DNA from: Fallopia convolvulus
Lineage: Eukaryota > Streptophyta > Magnoliopsida > Caryophyllales > Polygonaceae
NCBI GenBank assembly: GCA_964016875.1
Contig: OZ024724.1
Location: forward strand, 15,542,501-15,606,500
Direction: 5' to 3'
DNA length: 64,000 nucleotides
Positions 1-9,906 of this stretch are shown in pieces. A program made the position numbers and the translations under genes. The notes below the pieces were generated by a model. It was given only the letters and a program-made list of their open reading frames with translations. It had not been told where the DNA came from and made no database searches. Position 1 is the first letter of the stretch, and each line of letters starts with the position of its first letter.

Positions 1-123
1 AGGGATATCGAGCTTGCTGATAGAAGAAAAAGGCACTAATTTAGCAATTCAAGCACACAGAGGCAGTAAGGCTACAAGCAGGGTATCTCAAGACCCCAAC
101 ATGGCCATACATGAACCACCATG
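1..123 (+). pseudogene. C-terminal end of Athila-like gag-protease (fragment)
   Basis: These bases match the last ~40 codons of the copy B gag-protease frame (37667-37786) and share its final ATGA stop context. Several substitutions break the frame, so this is a decayed tail rather than a usable gene end. The catalytic part of the protease lies upstream of the window. Confidence 0.7.
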
Positions 124-512
124 AGACTAGCAAGAGAGCTCGTCGGGCTAACGACGTTAAACATAGCGCTTACGGGAGGCAACCCGCTTTTTAGAATAGG
201 TTTAGTTTATTTTATTTTCTTTTTGTTTTCTTTTTCTTTTTAGATTATTTCTTATCTATCTTTTATTTTTAGTTTTAGTTTTAATTTAGGATAGAAATTA
301 GATTTTTTTTGAGCTAACAAGATTTCAGAAAAAAAAGGGGGTCGAAAAATCACTCAAGAAGGTCACGACGGCTCGTTAACGACCCACCCAGGGTCGTTAA
401 CGACCCTGTTCGGAAGACCCGATTCGTCACAATACGGGGCAGGTAAGTAATTCTAACCTAGTTAAATTTTTTAAAACCCTAGCCGCCGCCCCCTTCTACC
501 CATTACCCCTCC

Positions 513-520
513 TATAAAAA
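513..520 (+). promoter_or_regulatory. Internal TATA box for the accessory ORF (copy A)
   Basis: TATAAAAA lies in a C-rich stretch. It is followed about 30 bases later by a CA- and pyrimidine-rich leader typical of plant transcription starts (about 545-560), then a leader with an intron and the accessory ORF. The same arrangement is kept in copy B at 38154. This is separate from the LTR promoter, so the ORF may be transcribed on its own mRNA. That it works as a promoter is inferred from composition and position only. Confidence 0.5.
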
Positions 521-695
521 CCCTTCTACCCCTCCCAAAATTCTACCACAATCCCTCCAACATTCACTCTCAAACCCAAAACTCTCTCAATCCCTCTCAA
601 TATCGTTACCGGAGTTCGGAGGCCACACACCGTCGACGCCGAGCTCGTTAACTACCCCGATTCCGACCCTTGTTCTTTAAATTCTCGGTTCTCCG

Positions 696-1301
696 GTATG
701 ATATCTAAACCCTTGCTTGAAATTGCTTAATTGATTATTTTTAGGGTTGAATTTCATATCTTGAATCATGATTTTTAGGGAGATCGATGAGCATGCTTAA
801 ATTCCATTCTAAAAATTATTGATTGTGCTTAGTTGATCATGTTCTAGGGAGACTACTCATGTTAGATTAACTATGGTAACCCTTTAGTTAGGAAAGCATG
901 AATTTTTCTTGTCCTAGATCTAAAAAGTTCGAACTTTGCATGTCAAAATTCCGAGTAATTCTTAGCATGTTCGGGATGGGTGATTGAGTAAGTATGGGGT
1001 GCTTTTACCCTATGGGGGATTGGTGGAAAATAATAGAAGATTGCATGCTTGATTAGTGCTTATTAGAGGTAGATTTAATTTCGGAACATACTGGTTTTGC
1101 TCTCGGCGGGTCATTAACAACCCACCCAGGCTCGTTAAGGACCCTGCACTTCATCGATGATCGATCCAAGGCCAGCATCGTGAACAACCCAATTGGGTAG
1201 TTTATGAATAAATCCGAGGTTAATTTTGAGACCAAGTATGGGGTCTCGTACCTATTATTTTTGAATGGATCTTATCTTGGAAATTTTTGATTATTTTGTA
1301 G
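696..1301 (+). other. Spliceosomal intron in the accessory-ORF leader (copy A only)
   Basis: Copy A has 606 bases between CTCCG and GATCCATGG, starting GTATGA and ending TTTTGTAG. In copy B the flanks are directly joined (CTCCG|GATCC at 38388/38389). The segment obeys the GT-AG rule, is AT-rich and ends in a U-rich tract, as plant introns do. The joined exon puts the accessory ATG six bases downstream. The intron contains two copies of the element's polypurine core AAGTATGGGG (990-999, 1234-1243) and a degenerate pair of the TCGTTAACGA motif (1111, 1132). Confidence 0.85.
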
Positions 1302-1306
1302 GATCC

Positions 1307-2917
1307 ATGGCTAGTTCAAGCAGACCCGCTACCCAAGCCCAGAAGAAGAGGAGGAACCACAGGTCTCCATCTCCACCCAGAGTGGACGATGTGATTTTGA
1401 GCAGTCAAAGCCAAGTACGGCGCTACCGGGATTTTTTGGAGAAAGACCATTACACCCGATGGTTCTCGAAGTCTAGCGCCGTCTCTACGGGCATCTACAC
1501 GGATGTCAAGGACGCCTTCATCATCCTTGGGGCCGCACACTTATTGAAGCAAGAGAGCTTGCCGCATTACCCGGCCCTCACATCCGAGTTCCTGGCCACC
1601 TTGGAGACCAACTTCTCGTCGAAGACCTCGGCGGGACACATTCGGTTCCGGCTCGGTAATGAGGACCGTGATTTCACAATGGCAGAGTTCAATGCAATTT
1701 TGGAGCTACCAAACCCGACAAGGGACTATAGCTTGAAGGACTACCGAGTGACCCGCACTTGGAGCTACTTCACCGAAGAGGTTCAATCCTCTACCGCGGA
1801 GCTATCCGGGGCAAACATCGTCAACCCCATCTTCCGGATTATCTTGAGAGTCCTCGACGCAACATTTTGTCCGAAGAAAGAGTTGAACCGGCCTACAAGA
1901 ACGGAAGTCGCTTGCTTCCGCACCATCCTCTTCGAGGAGCCCGACCCCTTGAACTTGGGGTACAAATGGCTCTACTATGTCGAGAAGTCCACCAAGTCCA
2001 AGGAAGTGTGGTGTGGTAATTTGTTTAGCCTCTTAGCTAAGAATCTTGGAGTAGATCTCACCCGCTACACACCGGCCCACGCCCAACTCCTCAACAAAAA
2101 CTATTGGTATAGTTTTGGGATTTTCGTGCAAGCCGAGGGAGGCTACAAGGTGAAGGTTCAAGATCGACTAGTCATACCTTCCCTCGACATGTACGAGCTA
2201 CTCTATGTACCGAATTGGTACGAGGTGTGGACGGGCCATCCTTACCCATTGGAGCCAAAACCGGAGGACGAGCTCTCACTTAGGCCTTGTGAAACCCGAT
2301 TTGAGCGGGACGACGTGGATGAATATGAAGAAGAAGATGAGCAAGAGGATACCGAGGTAGTAGGCAACGACACCGAGGAAGCCGACACCGAGGGCGGCAC
2401 TGAGGAGCTCAACTTTGAAGAAGAAGACATGGACACGGAGGTGCTAGGAGGCCACATCTTCGTTGATGAGCCAACCAGGGTCGTTAACGACCATTTCCAG
2501 CCACCACCCAACACTGTTAAAGAGGCAACCAGCTTCGTTAACGAGGTGCCGCAAGCCACTGTCGACCCTCCACCAGCTCCTGTCGACCCTCATGCATACG
2601 GTCTCATGCCTTATAACCCAGTGATGTATCAAGACCATTTCCAGCCTCACTACCCACCACCTCCTCAGCCTGAGTACGCAGGATCGAGTATACCACCACC
2701 ATGGGCCGAGGATCTTTCTGCACGGATGCAGCAGCTTCACCTCCAGACGGATCACATTCATAGGAGGATGGATAGATGGGAAACCGTCTATTCCGCTCGC
2801 ATGTCGATGGAAGATGAGAGGCAACGTCAGAGAGAGGCGGATGATGCTGAGCGTTGGAGGACGATGTACGACTTCATGGGGAACTTTGAGCACTACTTTC
2901 CTCCACCGAACCGTTGA
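1307..2917 (+). CDS. Athila-type accessory protein (ORF2), copy A
   Basis: An uninterrupted 536-residue ORF. The frame stays open upstream into the intron, but the start is placed at the ATG just after the splice acceptor, which is also the start in copy B. Residues ~9-22 are basic (KKRRNHRSPSPPR, possible nuclear signal). Residues ~30-330 form a globular domain resembling the plant 'ATHILA ORF-1 / putative plant transposon protein' families, with an FRLxNEDRDFTMAEFNAILELP-type core. Residues ~335-400 are very acidic, ~400-470 Pro-rich, and the C-terminus (~470-536) is a charged predicted coiled coil. It occupies the place where reverse transcriptase and integrase would be expected. No enzymatic motif is visible and the function is unknown. 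Family membership is by memory of motif patterns; an HMM search would settle it. Confidence 0.8.
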   Translation: MASSSRPATQAQKKRRNHRSPSPPRVDDVILSSQSQVRRYRDFLEKDHYTRWFSKSSAVSTGIYTDVKDAFIILGAAHLLKQESLPHYPALTSEFLATLETNFSSKTSAGHIRFRLGNEDRDFTMAEFNAILELPNPTRDYSLKDYRVTRTWSYFTEEVQSSTAELSGANIVNPIFRIILRVLDATFCPKKELNRPTRTEVACFRTILFEEPDPLNLGYKWLYYVEKSTKSKEVWCGNLFSLLAKNLGVDLTRYTPAHAQLLNKNYWYSFGIFVQAEGGYKVKVQDRLVIPSLDMYELLYVPNWYEVWTGHPYPLEPKPEDELSLRPCETRFERDDVDEYEEEDEQEDTEVVGNDTEEADTEGGTEELNFEEEDMDTEVLGGHIFVDEPTRVVNDHFQPPPNTVKEATSFVNEVPQATVDPPPAPVDPHAYGLMPYNPVMYQDHFQPHYPPPPQPEYAGSSIPPPWAEDLSARMQQLHLQTDHIHRRMDRWETVYSARMSMEDERQRQREADDAERWRTMYDFMGNFEHYFPPPNR

Positions 2918-4496
2918 TCAAGCTCAAGATGAAGTCTCCTTTCCTTGTTTCCACTTTTGTAAGTTTTATGTTTTCTTTTTCTTCTTTTTAATTTTTTGTT
3001 GTTTTCTTTTCTATTTCTTTTCCCTCCTTTTCTTATTTTCCTTACAGTGGGGACACTGTAATTTTAAGTATGGGGTGGGAAGAAAGTAGAAAAAATTATG
3101 TCCTAGGTGTTTCTGTGTTCTATGTAGTTGTTATTTCTTTTTAAATAAAAAAATCGAAAAAAAAATTGAAAAATTGAAAAATCCAAAAAGAGTTTAGAAT
3201 TGTAAGATATCCCTTCTTAAAGTTCTATGATAGCAATCACTAGCTTAATCATATAATTCCTTGCAAATATGTCTTTGAAAGTATAGCCGGATTCTTAAAA
3301 TTGAAATTATTGTTTTTAGAAGAGAATAGCATTTGATGAAATTGAGCACATATATTTTATAGCATAAATGATGCAATCCAACAAAATCTACCTTGTGAGA
3401 AATTTTTGGCCTTATAGGGAGAACATTTATAAATCCCTCTTCTTTTTTGTGTGATTTACTCTCTTTGTGCATATTATCTCTTGGAATTGCGATGGTTATC
3501 TATTTCTTGAGACCCTTATAAGATTTTTAGTTCATTACTTGTGAAAATCATATGATGGAGAACTTATTTTTATGAGCCCTATTATTCCCTATCTATCTTT
3601 ACATTATTCCTTCTTTTAATAACCAATTCTGGCCTGAAACCTTTTCTTATTATTAGCTCCACAAAAATTATTCCCTAGCCGAGATAAGCTTGACCCTATC
3701 CGGGAATTAGGACTTATATTGGAGAGGTAAAGTTTTGTGTTTTGTTAAAAAGAAAAGAGTTTATATTTGCTTGAATTGAAGGGTATTTGGGAAGGGTAGA
3801 TTGGAAGTCTCTTGTTATTACATGTAAGAAAGGTCTCTTGATTAAAAGATGCACAAAATAATGTTTTAAAGGAAGAAATGTATACGGTGGATCGTTAACG
3901 ACCCGGATGTGGGTTCGTTAACGAGGCAAAAAAAAAAGAAGAGAAAGAAAGAGAGGAAAAGTTGAAGTGCATTTGTGTTTATAAATAATATCAGGAGATT
4001 CTTTTATTTTGGTTATGAGACTTTCTAGGATGATAAAGGGTGAGTGAAAATGTTTTCCACTCCCTATTGTCTTTTACCAAGCCCCATTACAACCCGGCCG
4101 AATGGAAGCTCCTATGAAGTTTTTCATTGAGCCTAAGTTCTCTTGATGATTCTTTGCTTGTTTTTACAAATCTTGGGTGGAGAGTATTGGTGATATAAGT
4201 TCCAATTTCTATGAGTTTTTGTATATAAGATGAGTTGAGAGATTGAAATTATAAGCCCAAACACTTGAGAGTTGAGTGAAACACATTATATCCCTTGAGA
4301 GGTTGGATTGTATTATTTTATGTCTATTTAAGTGCATATATGTGTCAGGATGTTAATAGTCTTTTGCTATAATTTTCTTATGTGTAGATGTTGCTTTTTA
4401 GAAGATGGCTATGTCTTAATGAGCATGATCTGTTTTGGTTTTGGTTAGTATCTTGTTTATTGCTTGAGGACAAGCAAGTCTAAGTATGGGGTATTT
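2918..4496 (+). other. Athila spacer between accessory ORF and 3' LTR (copy A)
   Basis: No coding sequence is visible. The spacer is AT-rich with A-runs near 3140-3190. It holds an extra polypurine-like tract (AAGTATGGGG at 3066-3075, followed by a purine run), a pair of TCGTTAACGA palindromes (3892, 3915) and the terminal polypurine tract AAGTATGGGG at 4482-4491, just before the LTR. It matches copy B 40005-41717, which has an extra ~110-bp stretch around 41160-41280. Confidence 0.75.
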
Positions 4497-5995
4497 TGAT
4501 GTTCGCATTTTTAGTATAGTTTTTGATAGGTTTTCTTTGTTTATTAGGTTTAGTTTTGTTTAAGTTTAGGTTTAGTTTTGATTATTTTTAGTTAGTTTTG
4601 CATAAATCTGTGGAAAGAGTGGAATCTACACTATTTTGTGAATTTTGCAGGTTTTAGCAAGGAAAGAAGCTGAATGGAGCTGAATTTGGAGCATCACAGT
4701 GAAGGACGGGAGAGTGCAAGATTTAAGAAGTCGAAGCTTAAGAGTACAAGAGGAGGTGTTGAAGAAAAAAAATCCCAGGATCGTTAACGAGGCTGTGAAG
4801 GGTCGTTAACGAGGCCACGAAGAGAAAGATTTCGAGTATTATTTTTATTATTCACCGATCCTGAGCGGGAATTTATTTCCGTATCGGTTGAGTATCTTTT
4901 TAGAATCTTTATGGGTTATTAGAATATGTATTTTAGGGTTTAATATCTTTCTAGATTTTATTTCTATCTTTTAGAGATTGTTTCTATCTTTTTAGGAAAG
5001 TTTTTATCTTTTAGCCTTTTTAGTTTTTTAGGATTTTCTAGTATAAATACCCTTCTATCTAGCATAGAAAGGGGGGCTTGGTTTTTGGGAGAAGATTTGG
5101 AGGAAGGCCAAAAGAGAAAGAATCGGATCGGAAGTCGGTGACGAGGTTCGGTAGACGACGGTTTCCGAGGTTCGTTGATCGAGTTTGTGGTTCGGTGAAT
5201 GTTTTGTTTAGTTTTCTTATGAATCTCTGTAAGACGATATTTTTGTTATTAATTTATGTTTGAAGTTTTGTTTCAATGTTTATTTTTGTTGAAGTTTTTA
5301 GTTTCTTAATCATGAGTAGTGAGTAGTCTATTTTTCTAGGGTCGGGGTTAAGCCTGGCATAGTTGAGCATGTTTGATGAGTAAGATTGTGTGTTGAATGC
5401 CTTTTATCTTCTATTGAGATTGTTTGTTGTGCTTAATACCGAAACGGAAGTTGAGGTAATTTGAGTTTTAACTTGATTGAAAGAGAAAGTTAGTAACTTG
5501 AAGGTTGATATTGTTTGAAAACGAAAGTTTCAAGCTTTAGATCCAAAACAAGCAATTGAGTGAGTTAGTTTATGAAAGTAGATTAATTTACTTGTTAAGT
5601 CAATGAAAGTTGATGACTCTATCTACTTAAAGGCATGATATTATCTTCTTACGAATTCTTATGCTTGGCTATGTTGTGGTGTCCCTTATCCTAGATTTTT
5701 GTTTTAATTGAATTATTTCTGGTAAATCTTCGTTGCTGAGTACTTGCCTCGGTACCGAATATTAATTGGAATTTTATTAGGTTGTTAATTGATATTTTTG
5801 TATTCGGTGGTTCGGTAACGATCCTGACAAGGTCGTTAACGAGGCATCTCGTGAGTGTTGTGTTTGATTTTGTTTGATTTTTATTAGATTGATAGACAAA
5901 CAACCTTGCTTCTTGTGGAACGATCCTGACTCCACTGTACTCAGCGGGGTCTTGACTTACAAATATTTTTGTTGGCCAAGAATACCCTATCAACA
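4497..5995 (+). repeat. Athila-like 3' LTR (copy A)
   Basis: Begins TGATGTTCGC and ends CTATCAACA (TG...CA), 1499 bp. It is homologous along its length to the copy B LTRs at 33523-35041 and 43140-44657. It holds a TATA box at 5042-5049, a pair of exact palindromes at 4781 and 4803, and one exact plus one degenerate copy at 5833 and 5812. Confidence 0.92.
5042..5049 (+). promoter_or_regulatory. LTR TATA box (copy A)
   Basis: TATAAATA sits in the middle of the LTR, with identical boxes at the same place in the copy B LTRs (34069 and 43686). The GC-richer R/U5-like stretch follows. It is the likely core promoter of the LTR transcript. Confidence 0.6.
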
Positions 5996-6000
5996 CCTGC

Positions 6001-7028
6001 ATGCGTTATAGTTACACTCACATGCACGAGTTGTTTGCGTGCTTATCCTAGACTTACTATTTATACTACTTTATATATATGCTTTTGTATTTAATAGGTT
6101 TTTCTACATATATTGACCATGTGTTATGGGCCATAATATGTGGGCTTATGGTTTTTAAATTAGGAAACATATTATTTTATCAATTTGGACCATGCAAGAT
6201 TGGTGGGACAAATTTGAAAAGTAATATAGATCTTACTTGGAGCCTAAGTTATTAGTTGTCTTCCAATAATATCTTTAGATAAGATAGCAAGACAACTAAT
6301 AACTTAGGCTCCAAATAAGACCCCTATTGGTTTTATCTAGTTCTTGGGCCATTAAAACAACTTGTGTTCTAAGTGGTATCGGATTCTCCTTGTTTAGTCA
6401 ATTTTTTAATTGCTTTTCAATTTTACTTGCATATCAGTTTTACCCTTAGATTTTCATAATTTTCAAGTTGAAACTCTCAAAACGCCACCAAAACCCAAAC
6501 CAAATGCACCCCCTTTCCACCACCCTCAAACCACCGCCAGCGACCACCCCTCCACCACCAAATTCCGCCACCACCACCCTACCCCTTGGATTGGGGCTCG
6601 ATCCCCTCCCCTTGCTTGTGTGCCAAGTTAGTTGCTTACCATGTGGCCTAAGTTTTTTTGGACATACTTTCCTTAGATAATAATATTGCTATGTTTTCTT
6701 TCCTTATTAAAAAAATTGGATCTTTATTGCATGTTTGACTTGCTTTGTTTTAATGTCATCATATTTGCTTGCCATAAATACTTATTCTTTTGATAAGTGG
6801 ATTTACTATAATTTGGTGTATTGCTTGGTTTCATGTCCCATGCATATTAAAGTCCCTTTCTTTTCCACAAAAATTAGCCAATTTTCCTTCTTTATTTTTG
6901 CTTCTAAGTAGTTTCATTGGTGTTTATAAATTCTAAAAAAAAACAAAAAAAAATTGATTCTTCAACAAGGATCTCGAAAAATATTTTCTTGGATTCTAGT
7001 TGTTTGCATTATTCTTGTTTTGCCTTGC
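6001..7028. other. Intervening DNA without a recognisable gene
   Basis: AT-rich DNA between the Athila LTR and the copia tail. Apart from the hairpin at 6231-6320 I see only low-complexity Pro/Thr-coding sequence (6470-6600) and no supported coding region. Confidence 0.5.
6231..6320. repeat. Hairpin with 32-bp arms
   Basis: Bases 6231-6262 and 6289-6320 are reverse complements over 32 positions with a single mismatch, around a 26-base loop. Size and near-perfect pairing resemble a young miRNA-type foldback or a very small foldback transposon. No flanking target duplication is evident. Confidence 0.8.
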
Positions 7029-7344
7029 ACACATTGGCATATAAGTTTGAATGGAACATCCCTTCTCCCTTGTCTGTTCAAACAGACCTTTTTATCCACT
7101 CTTGGTAATGAGGAGGGGGACAATGCTCAAAGGGATTGTGAATCCAAAAAGTAGTGGGTGAAGAAGCAAAAGCTCCAACATAAAAGGTGTTCTAGAGGTT
7201 TAAAAAAAATAAGAGGGGAGGAAAAAAGGAAAGGGAACTTATCAAGTTACTTCTACAGTCGTGTTACTTAAGAGAAGTTTAACTTTCCCTTGGTTATGAG
7301 AAATATCTCGAGGATGAAGTTCCAAGGCGAGTCAAAAGGGAACT

Positions 7345-7503
7345 ATGGCGAAGAAAATTGTTAAGAAGGTTGGTGGAAGTGTTAATGCCAAGATGTTAAT
7401 CGAGTTTCAAAAGATTTCCTCTCATATGGGTACCATTATTGGTTACCTGGCTAAGAGAGAGACTGACACTGTTGCTACTGATTCCACCTCCTCCGAACCA
7501 TGA
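7345..7503 (+). pseudogene. C-terminal remnant of a Sirevirus accessory ORF
   Basis: An open stretch of 52 codons starting MAKKIVKKVGG and ending STSSEP before TGA. The equivalent stretch in the full family-1 element (49037-49197) is also open, with mostly conservative differences. It begins with a Lys-rich segment and continues as an amphipathic, coiled-coil-like helix, as does the C-terminus of the env-position ORF in family 2 (17647-19593). It lies in the same place, just upstream of the 3' LTR. I infer that it is the surviving end of a larger ORF3. The ATG is lost in the other copy. Confidence 0.45.
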
Positions 7504-7948
7504 CGTGGACCCTCTATAGTTCCTTAGCCTATCTATCCCCCGTTTAAAGTTTTTTTCTCTCTTCGATGTTAAGACTTTTTATGTTTTTTTTGTCTTCTCT
7601 GGCTATGTTATCCGCGACAATTATCTATGATAATAACTATCTTTTGCTTATGAATGGTTTAAGTTTCAATTGAATTTGTTCATTTTCTCTACGTTTTTGC
7701 TTGATGATTGTTGATCTTTTGATGATGTCAAAAGGGCGAAGTTAGGAAAAATGTAGAGATGCGTTCTATCCAGGAAATACAGAGGGAACTTTGATTGAGG
7801 GGGAATATTTGTTAACTCTGATGATTAGGAACAACTATGCATCTGTTAAGGGGGAAACATACAGGAATTTTTTTTCTGATCTATATTTCTAATTGGTTTC
7901 TAGACATGCAATTTTGTATAGGTTTGTCATCATTAAAAAGGGGGAAAT

Positions 7949-8829
7949 TGTTGCAACAATGGTTGTTCCATGATTTCTCTTAGTTTTGATGATAAAAAAC
8001 TTAGTTGATATAACTTGCTTCTATATGTAAGTGTTTCAGGAAAACAGGTACATGATCACGAGTGACAGAACATTGTGTGGAACGATGGAGGGAACGAGTG
8101 ACAGATTTAGGAAGCGCGTCTTGGAAAGAACGTGACTTTCTATAGATGGCAAGTTACCATATCTTTTATGAGCAATCTTTTACTAAGATATTATAGCTGT
8201 AGGCGGTTACTTGAGGAGATAAAAGAGAGGATAAGATCAATCTTCACACGATCTTATCTAAGGAAATCCGAGATCATTTGGTTTTGGGAAGAATCGGCAT
8301 GGTTGAGGATCCGAAATCACAAACAATACTTTTCCTTATTGTGTGGGATTTGTTAAGTGGAATATCAACGTAATTAGGCAAGAATTACGTATGAGATCAG
8401 ACTTAACTTATCTTATAAATAGCTAGGGTTAGCTAGGGTTAAGCAGTGGTGATTAACGGCGAACTTGGAGAGAGATTTTCAAGTGTACGAGTGTGTGGCT
8501 TTTTCCGATGAAGAATCCACAAGTAAGTCGGTAGATTACTTCCATTTAGGTTTACGCTTAGGGTTGTAGAAGTCTAGTTGGTGTAACTTCGGTTGGTGCC
8601 TTAGTTACCAGAGAACTTGACTTGCCTTGTAATCGTTGAAACTTAATAAAAGTATTCTATTGAAAATCCTCTGAGAAGGAGTCTCAGAGGTAGAGGTTTT
8701 TCTTTCTACAACTTGCAGGTCAGGCAGAAAGTTTTCCTCTCTAAATTGTGTGCTCTTATGGTTTATTTTCCGCTGCTCAGGGAACATTACCAGTTCCCTG
8801 ACTTGTTATAAGCGTATCACGATCCAACA
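7949..8829 (+). repeat. Family-1 copia 3' LTR
   Basis: Starts TGTTGCAACAATGG directly after the polypurine tract AAAAAGGGGGAAAT and ends CACGATCCAACA, 881 bp. It is homologous over its full length to the LTRs at 30138-31022 (minus) and 31032-31936 / 49642-50546 (plus). Its right end abuts the Tat gag fragment, with no matching duplication on the left. Confidence 0.9.
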
Positions 8830-9885
8830 ATTCACGATAAAGTACGGGATTACCAGCCGAGATGCCACTTCGGAATGCTTCCACAACAGCAGGGGCATCG
8901 CATCCTTCTATGGTACCCAATTCCTCATTGTACTTGTTAAGAAAAGCTTTCAAGGATTCACCGGTCTTTTGGACCATGCGATATAAGTCGGTCGAACGCT
9001 TTTTAGCATGTCGACTACTTGCAAACCTCATCCTAAACTTATCGATTAACTCAGCAAAAGATGCTCCCAAGAGGTAAGTGAGAATGCCAATTAAGTGCGG
9101 GCTTAGATAACGTGTTACCGAACCAACGACACATAACAATTTCCTTCACGTCGAAGGGAAATGTACTAATTTTCATAGCCTGTTTAAATGCAGCTACGTG
9201 TTGATCCGGATCCGTAATCCCTTCGTACTTGGGTTCGTTAGAGACATGATATTTTCGAGAGATGTACCCTTGCAATAGCGGGCACGAAGGGAGAATTTGT
9301 GTATCCATCTCGTCTTTCCACTGCTATCGGTATTGGGGCCCCAAGGACCTGTGTAACTAGGTCCTCCAAGGCTTTGAGGCGTTCCCTTAATTGGGTAACC
9401 TTGACATCTTCCCTAACGGCCCTTAATGAATCACCATTTACCTGATAACCAGTTACTGGTCTAATGTCATCTGGTGTTATGAGATTTGGATCGTCCATGT
9501 CTAGTCGTCCAGCGACGCCCTCCACTGCTCCAGTAACGCGTTGTCGATTTGGTGCGGATTGTACTTGAGATTGAAGCAAATTATGTTCATTAGTTAAAAT
9601 CTCTATCTGCTTTTCGTATACCTTAGTGAATTTGGTGTGAGCATTCTTTTGATTCTCCAATTCTCTTTGTAGCGTTAGCATGGATGCACGGAGTTCAACG
9701 ATGGTATCAGAGTTGACTGCTCCTCCTTGTTTTGCTGTTGTGGTGGTGGTAGGATTGCCATTCCCATTTGAATGATGTTCACCCCCTTCTGTCTCGTTCC
9801 CAGTCTGCTGAGCACCGACCCCTTGATTGATCTCGTTGTTCTCGACGTCATCGACTTGACTACAAGTAGTTTGGATACCTTCCAT
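8830..9885 (-). pseudogene. Tat-type Ty3/gypsy gag, frameshifted and truncated
   Basis: Minus-strand reading gives a typical plant gypsy gag. An N-terminal coiled-coil segment (9885 down to about 9300) leads into the capsid-like retrotransposon gag domain, with EPKYEGITDPDQHVAAF, a Trp-containing LNWHSHLPLGS segment and an SSRHAKK..DLYRMVQKTGESL segment. At least two frameshifts (near 9290 and 9070) break it. The 3' end is cut at 8829 by the copia LTR and the 5' end stops 22 bases before the family-2 LTR. Protease and pol are absent. The Tat lineage is assigned by the style of the gag domain only. Confidence 0.7.
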
Positions 9886-9906
9886 CTTGCACGGTTAGCG
9901 CTTACG

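Larger units (their letters stand above)
1..5995 (+). mobile_element. Athila-like Ty3/gypsy element, copy A (3' part)
   Basis: The first 5995 bases align throughout with the 3' half of the complete element at 33523-44657. They hold, in order, the end of the protease reading frame, an internal promoter and leader with an intron, an accessory ORF, a long AT-rich spacer, a polypurine tract and a full 3' LTR. The 5' half lies outside the window. The LTR ends in CA at 5995, and the next five bases (CCTGC) would be the target duplication, but the other side is not visible. The Athila assignment rests on the gag, protease and tRNA-Asp primer site seen in copy B. No reverse transcriptase, RNase H or integrase is present between protease and LTR. 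Confidence 0.88.
7029..8829 (+). mobile_element. Sirevirus-like copia element, family 1, 3' tail with LTR
   Basis: From about 7029 the sequence is homologous to 48723-50546 of the full family-1 element: the spacer downstream of pol, several purine-rich tracts (e.g. 7797, 7846, 7931-7948) and a complete 3' LTR. Repeated polypurine tracts near the 3' LTR are a known trait of the Sirevirus lineage. The pol region is missing. The left boundary is where homology fades, not a defined breakpoint. Confidence 0.75.

Noticed and set aside
2242..2893. Long minus-strand open frames opposite the Athila accessory ORF (also 39377-39989)
   Set aside because: They mirror the acidic and Pro-rich coding sequence (Ser/Val-rich shadow frames) and have no independent features.
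6122..6384. Possible small LTR (TGTTATGGGCC...AACA) followed by a primer-site-like TGGTATCGGATTC
   Set aside because: The primer site has several mismatches, the spacing is wrong and there is no second LTR in the window.
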